This document shows positions 63,208 through 64,000 of a stretch of DNA of 64,000 nucleotides, piece by piece; the first letter of the stretch is position 1, and the number at the start of each line of letters is the position of its first letter. Under the pieces are notes generated by a model that had not been told where the DNA came from, did not search any database, and was given only the letters and a program-made list of their open reading frames with translations. The DNA is from an uncultured Christensenella sp. Lineage in GTDB: Bacteria > Bacillota > Clostridia > Christensenellales > Borkfalkiaceae. The stretch is from NCBI GenBank assembly GCA_910577875.1, contig CAJTNY010000003.1, positions 1-64,000 on the forward strand, in the 5' to 3' direction. Both the position numbers and the translations under genes were made by a program.

Positions 63208-63249
63208 CAAGTATACTTGCGCAAGTGTTTTTACATAATTAGATATAAT
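63208..63249 (+). promoter_or_regulatory. overlapping palindromes and promoter between divergent genes
   Basis: CAAGTATACTTG (63208-63219) overlaps ACTTGCGCAAGT (63215-63226), giving three ACTTG/CAAGT half-sites in a row. A TATAAT box at 63244-63249 lies 6 nt before the XRE start. The half-sites would suit a dimeric XRE regulator acting on both genes. Confidence 0.6.
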
Positions 63250-63255
63250 TTAGTT

Positions 63256-63510
63256 ATGAAAAACATTATGAACGTCAATAAAGCCGTTGCTTTAAGGATA
63301 AGCGAACTGCTTTTGCAAAAAGGTATGACGCTGTACCGGTTGGAAAGAAACAGCGGACTTTCGCACAGCAGGCTCGGCTGTATTATGGGAGAAAAAAATA
63401 AAACCGTTACGCTTTCGACAGTTATGCTTGTTGCGCAAGGTTTTAATATGAGCTTGATTGAATTTTTAGACAGTTCTTATTTTGATTTCGATAAATTGGA
63501 AATAAATTGA
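63256..63510 (+). CDS. small XRE-type regulator
   Basis: The 84-residue protein is one helix-turn-helix domain: LRISELLLQKGMTLYRLERNSGLSHSRLG, then LSTVMLVAQGFNMSLIEFLD. The start is the ATG 6 nt after the -10 box; an earlier TTG lies inside the operator. No Shine-Dalgarno is seen, so it is probably leaderless. It likely represses itself and the divergent zinc-ribbon gene. Confidence 0.82.
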   Translation: MKNIMNVNKAVALRISELLLQKGMTLYRLERNSGLSHSRLGCIMGEKNKTVTLSTVMLVAQGFNMSLIEFLDSSYFDFDKLEIN

Positions 63511-63540
63511 GACGCGGGGCGGTAATCACCGCCCCGCGTC
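63511..63540. terminator. terminator between convergent genes
   Basis: GACGCGGGGCGGT with its perfect complement across a 4-nt loop, directly at the XRE stop. Confidence 0.75.
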
Positions 63541-63551
63541 CGTATATCAGA

Positions 63552-63998
63552 TTATTTTTTATCCGACGCGTCCTGCGCGGAATAATTGTGAGATTTTAAA
63601 AGCTCGTAATATGGGTCGTCGGAAAAGTCGCGTTCGTTTTCGTAAGTCCCGCCCAAACTCTCTATTGCCAGAAGCAGTTCTTTGTATTCAAGATACGAAA
63701 CTCCTTCTTCGTCTATCTTTTCAAGCAGACAGCCGAGCGCACGTTCGTCACCGTAACGCGCAAGTAAATTCGCGTTTACGGAAACTCTTTCGGGATTGCT
63801 TCTGAATTCTTTTACGAGTATATCGAAAATCTTGTCGCTGCGAATTACCGAACACGCAAGAATTTCGAGCATCAGGTCGACTTCTTCGCCACATTCGTAA
63901 AATTTTAACGCGTCGTCCGCGACAATATCGGCTTTTTCCTTTATAAGTTCCAAAAGAGTAATTTTAAGTTCTTCGCTGCAGTCTGGCGAAACGAGCAT
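63552..63998 (-). CDS. HEAT-like repeat protein, C-terminal part (cut by window edge)
   Basis: The visible 148 residues end in a Ser/Asp/Lys tail and are helical with repeated patterns such as LLARYGDERALGCLLEKIDEEG and KELLLAIESLGG, which recall HEAT/PBS-lyase repeats. An ATG lies 2 nt inside the edge, but since the frame is open the protein may well extend outside. No function can be given. Confidence 0.6.
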   Translation of the reverse strand: MLVSPDCSEELKITLLELIKEKADIVADDALKFYECGEEVDLMLEILACSVIRSDKIFDILVKEFRSNPERVSVNANLLARYGDERALGCLLEKIDEEGVSYLEYKELLLAIESLGGTYENERDFSDDPYYELLKSHNYSAQDASDKK

Positions 63999-64000
63999 AT

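Noticed and set aside
1..64000. CRISPR array, rRNA operon, insertion sequence or prophage
   Set aside because: I found no evenly spaced repeats with unique spacers, no rRNA sequence, and no transposase, integrase or phage structural gene in any frame.

Overview
The window looks like chromosomal DNA from an anaerobic, Gram-positive-type bacterium of the Clostridia, probably an uncultured gut lineage. The inference rests on gene content: a monomeric [FeFe]-hydrogenase, rubrerythrin, an EFR1-type flavodoxin/ferredoxin fusion, VanW, the plsX-rnc-smc-ftsY order, LytTR and AgrC-like regulators, and BspA-type leucine-rich repeats. No ribosomal RNA or marker phylogeny is available here, so the lineage below class level is a guess.

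Layout. 0-6.2 kb: the end of an alpha/beta hydrolase, then a minus-strand envelope locus (PlsY-like acyltransferase, family-4 glycosyltransferase, acyltransferase-3 membrane protein) next to an OmpR-type two-component system. Helically phased TTAAG repeats sit in front of all three transcription units. 5.5-10 kb: accessory DNA with two XRE membrane regulators, a frameshifted gene remnant, short dispersed repeats, an EFR1 protein, and an inositol-monophosphatase-like gene translationally coupled to a four-helix membrane protein. 10-18.6 kb: a probable mixed-linkage beta-glucan locus (secreted GH16 lichenase lipoprotein, Ig-fold lipoprotein, doubly anchored GH3 with swapped domain order) followed by an AgrC-like kinase and LytTR regulator. 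18.6-23.1 kb: sparse, repeat-rich DNA with long palindromes, decayed gene pieces, a DUF1349 protein, an isochorismatase-fold hydrolase and two membrane proteins.

23-42 kb is mostly ordinary chromosome: Na/Pi symporter, TrmL, RdgB, YfcE-like phosphodiesterase, phosphoglucomutase, a WYL regulator, then a seven-gene operon (MgtC, PrmA, RsmE, MtaB, PrsW protease, HIT protein, aldose-1-epimerase-like). Next come a thioredoxin-reductase-like flavoprotein without the NADPH motif beside the [FeFe]-hydrogenase, and a MacB/FtsX-type ABC system. 42.9-43.2 kb holds tRNA-Leu(UAG) and a branched structured element that shares 21 nt with the tRNA 3' end. 43-48.6 kb: heterodimeric ABC exporter plus GtrA, and rubrerythrin followed by two tiny ORFs.

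48.6-61.5 kb is the conserved core: ftsY, smc, rnc, plsX, a VanW protein, a PHP phosphoesterase and recF on the minus strand, divergent from dnaA and mnmG on the plus strand. dnaN is not next to dnaA and I see no DnaA-box cluster in the gap. 61.5-64 kb: a zinc-ribbon/leucine-rich-repeat membrane protein divergent from a small XRE regulator across overlapping palindromes, then a truncated repeat protein.

Cross-cutting points: at least five plus-strand genes have a good -10 box only 6-9 nt before the start codon and no Shine-Dalgarno, so they are probably leaderless. The strongest candidates for something new are the phased-repeat regulon of the envelope locus, the tRNA-Leu-derived cloverleaf element, the cassette-like repeats in the 6-23 kb accessory zone, and the coupled phosphatase/membrane pair.
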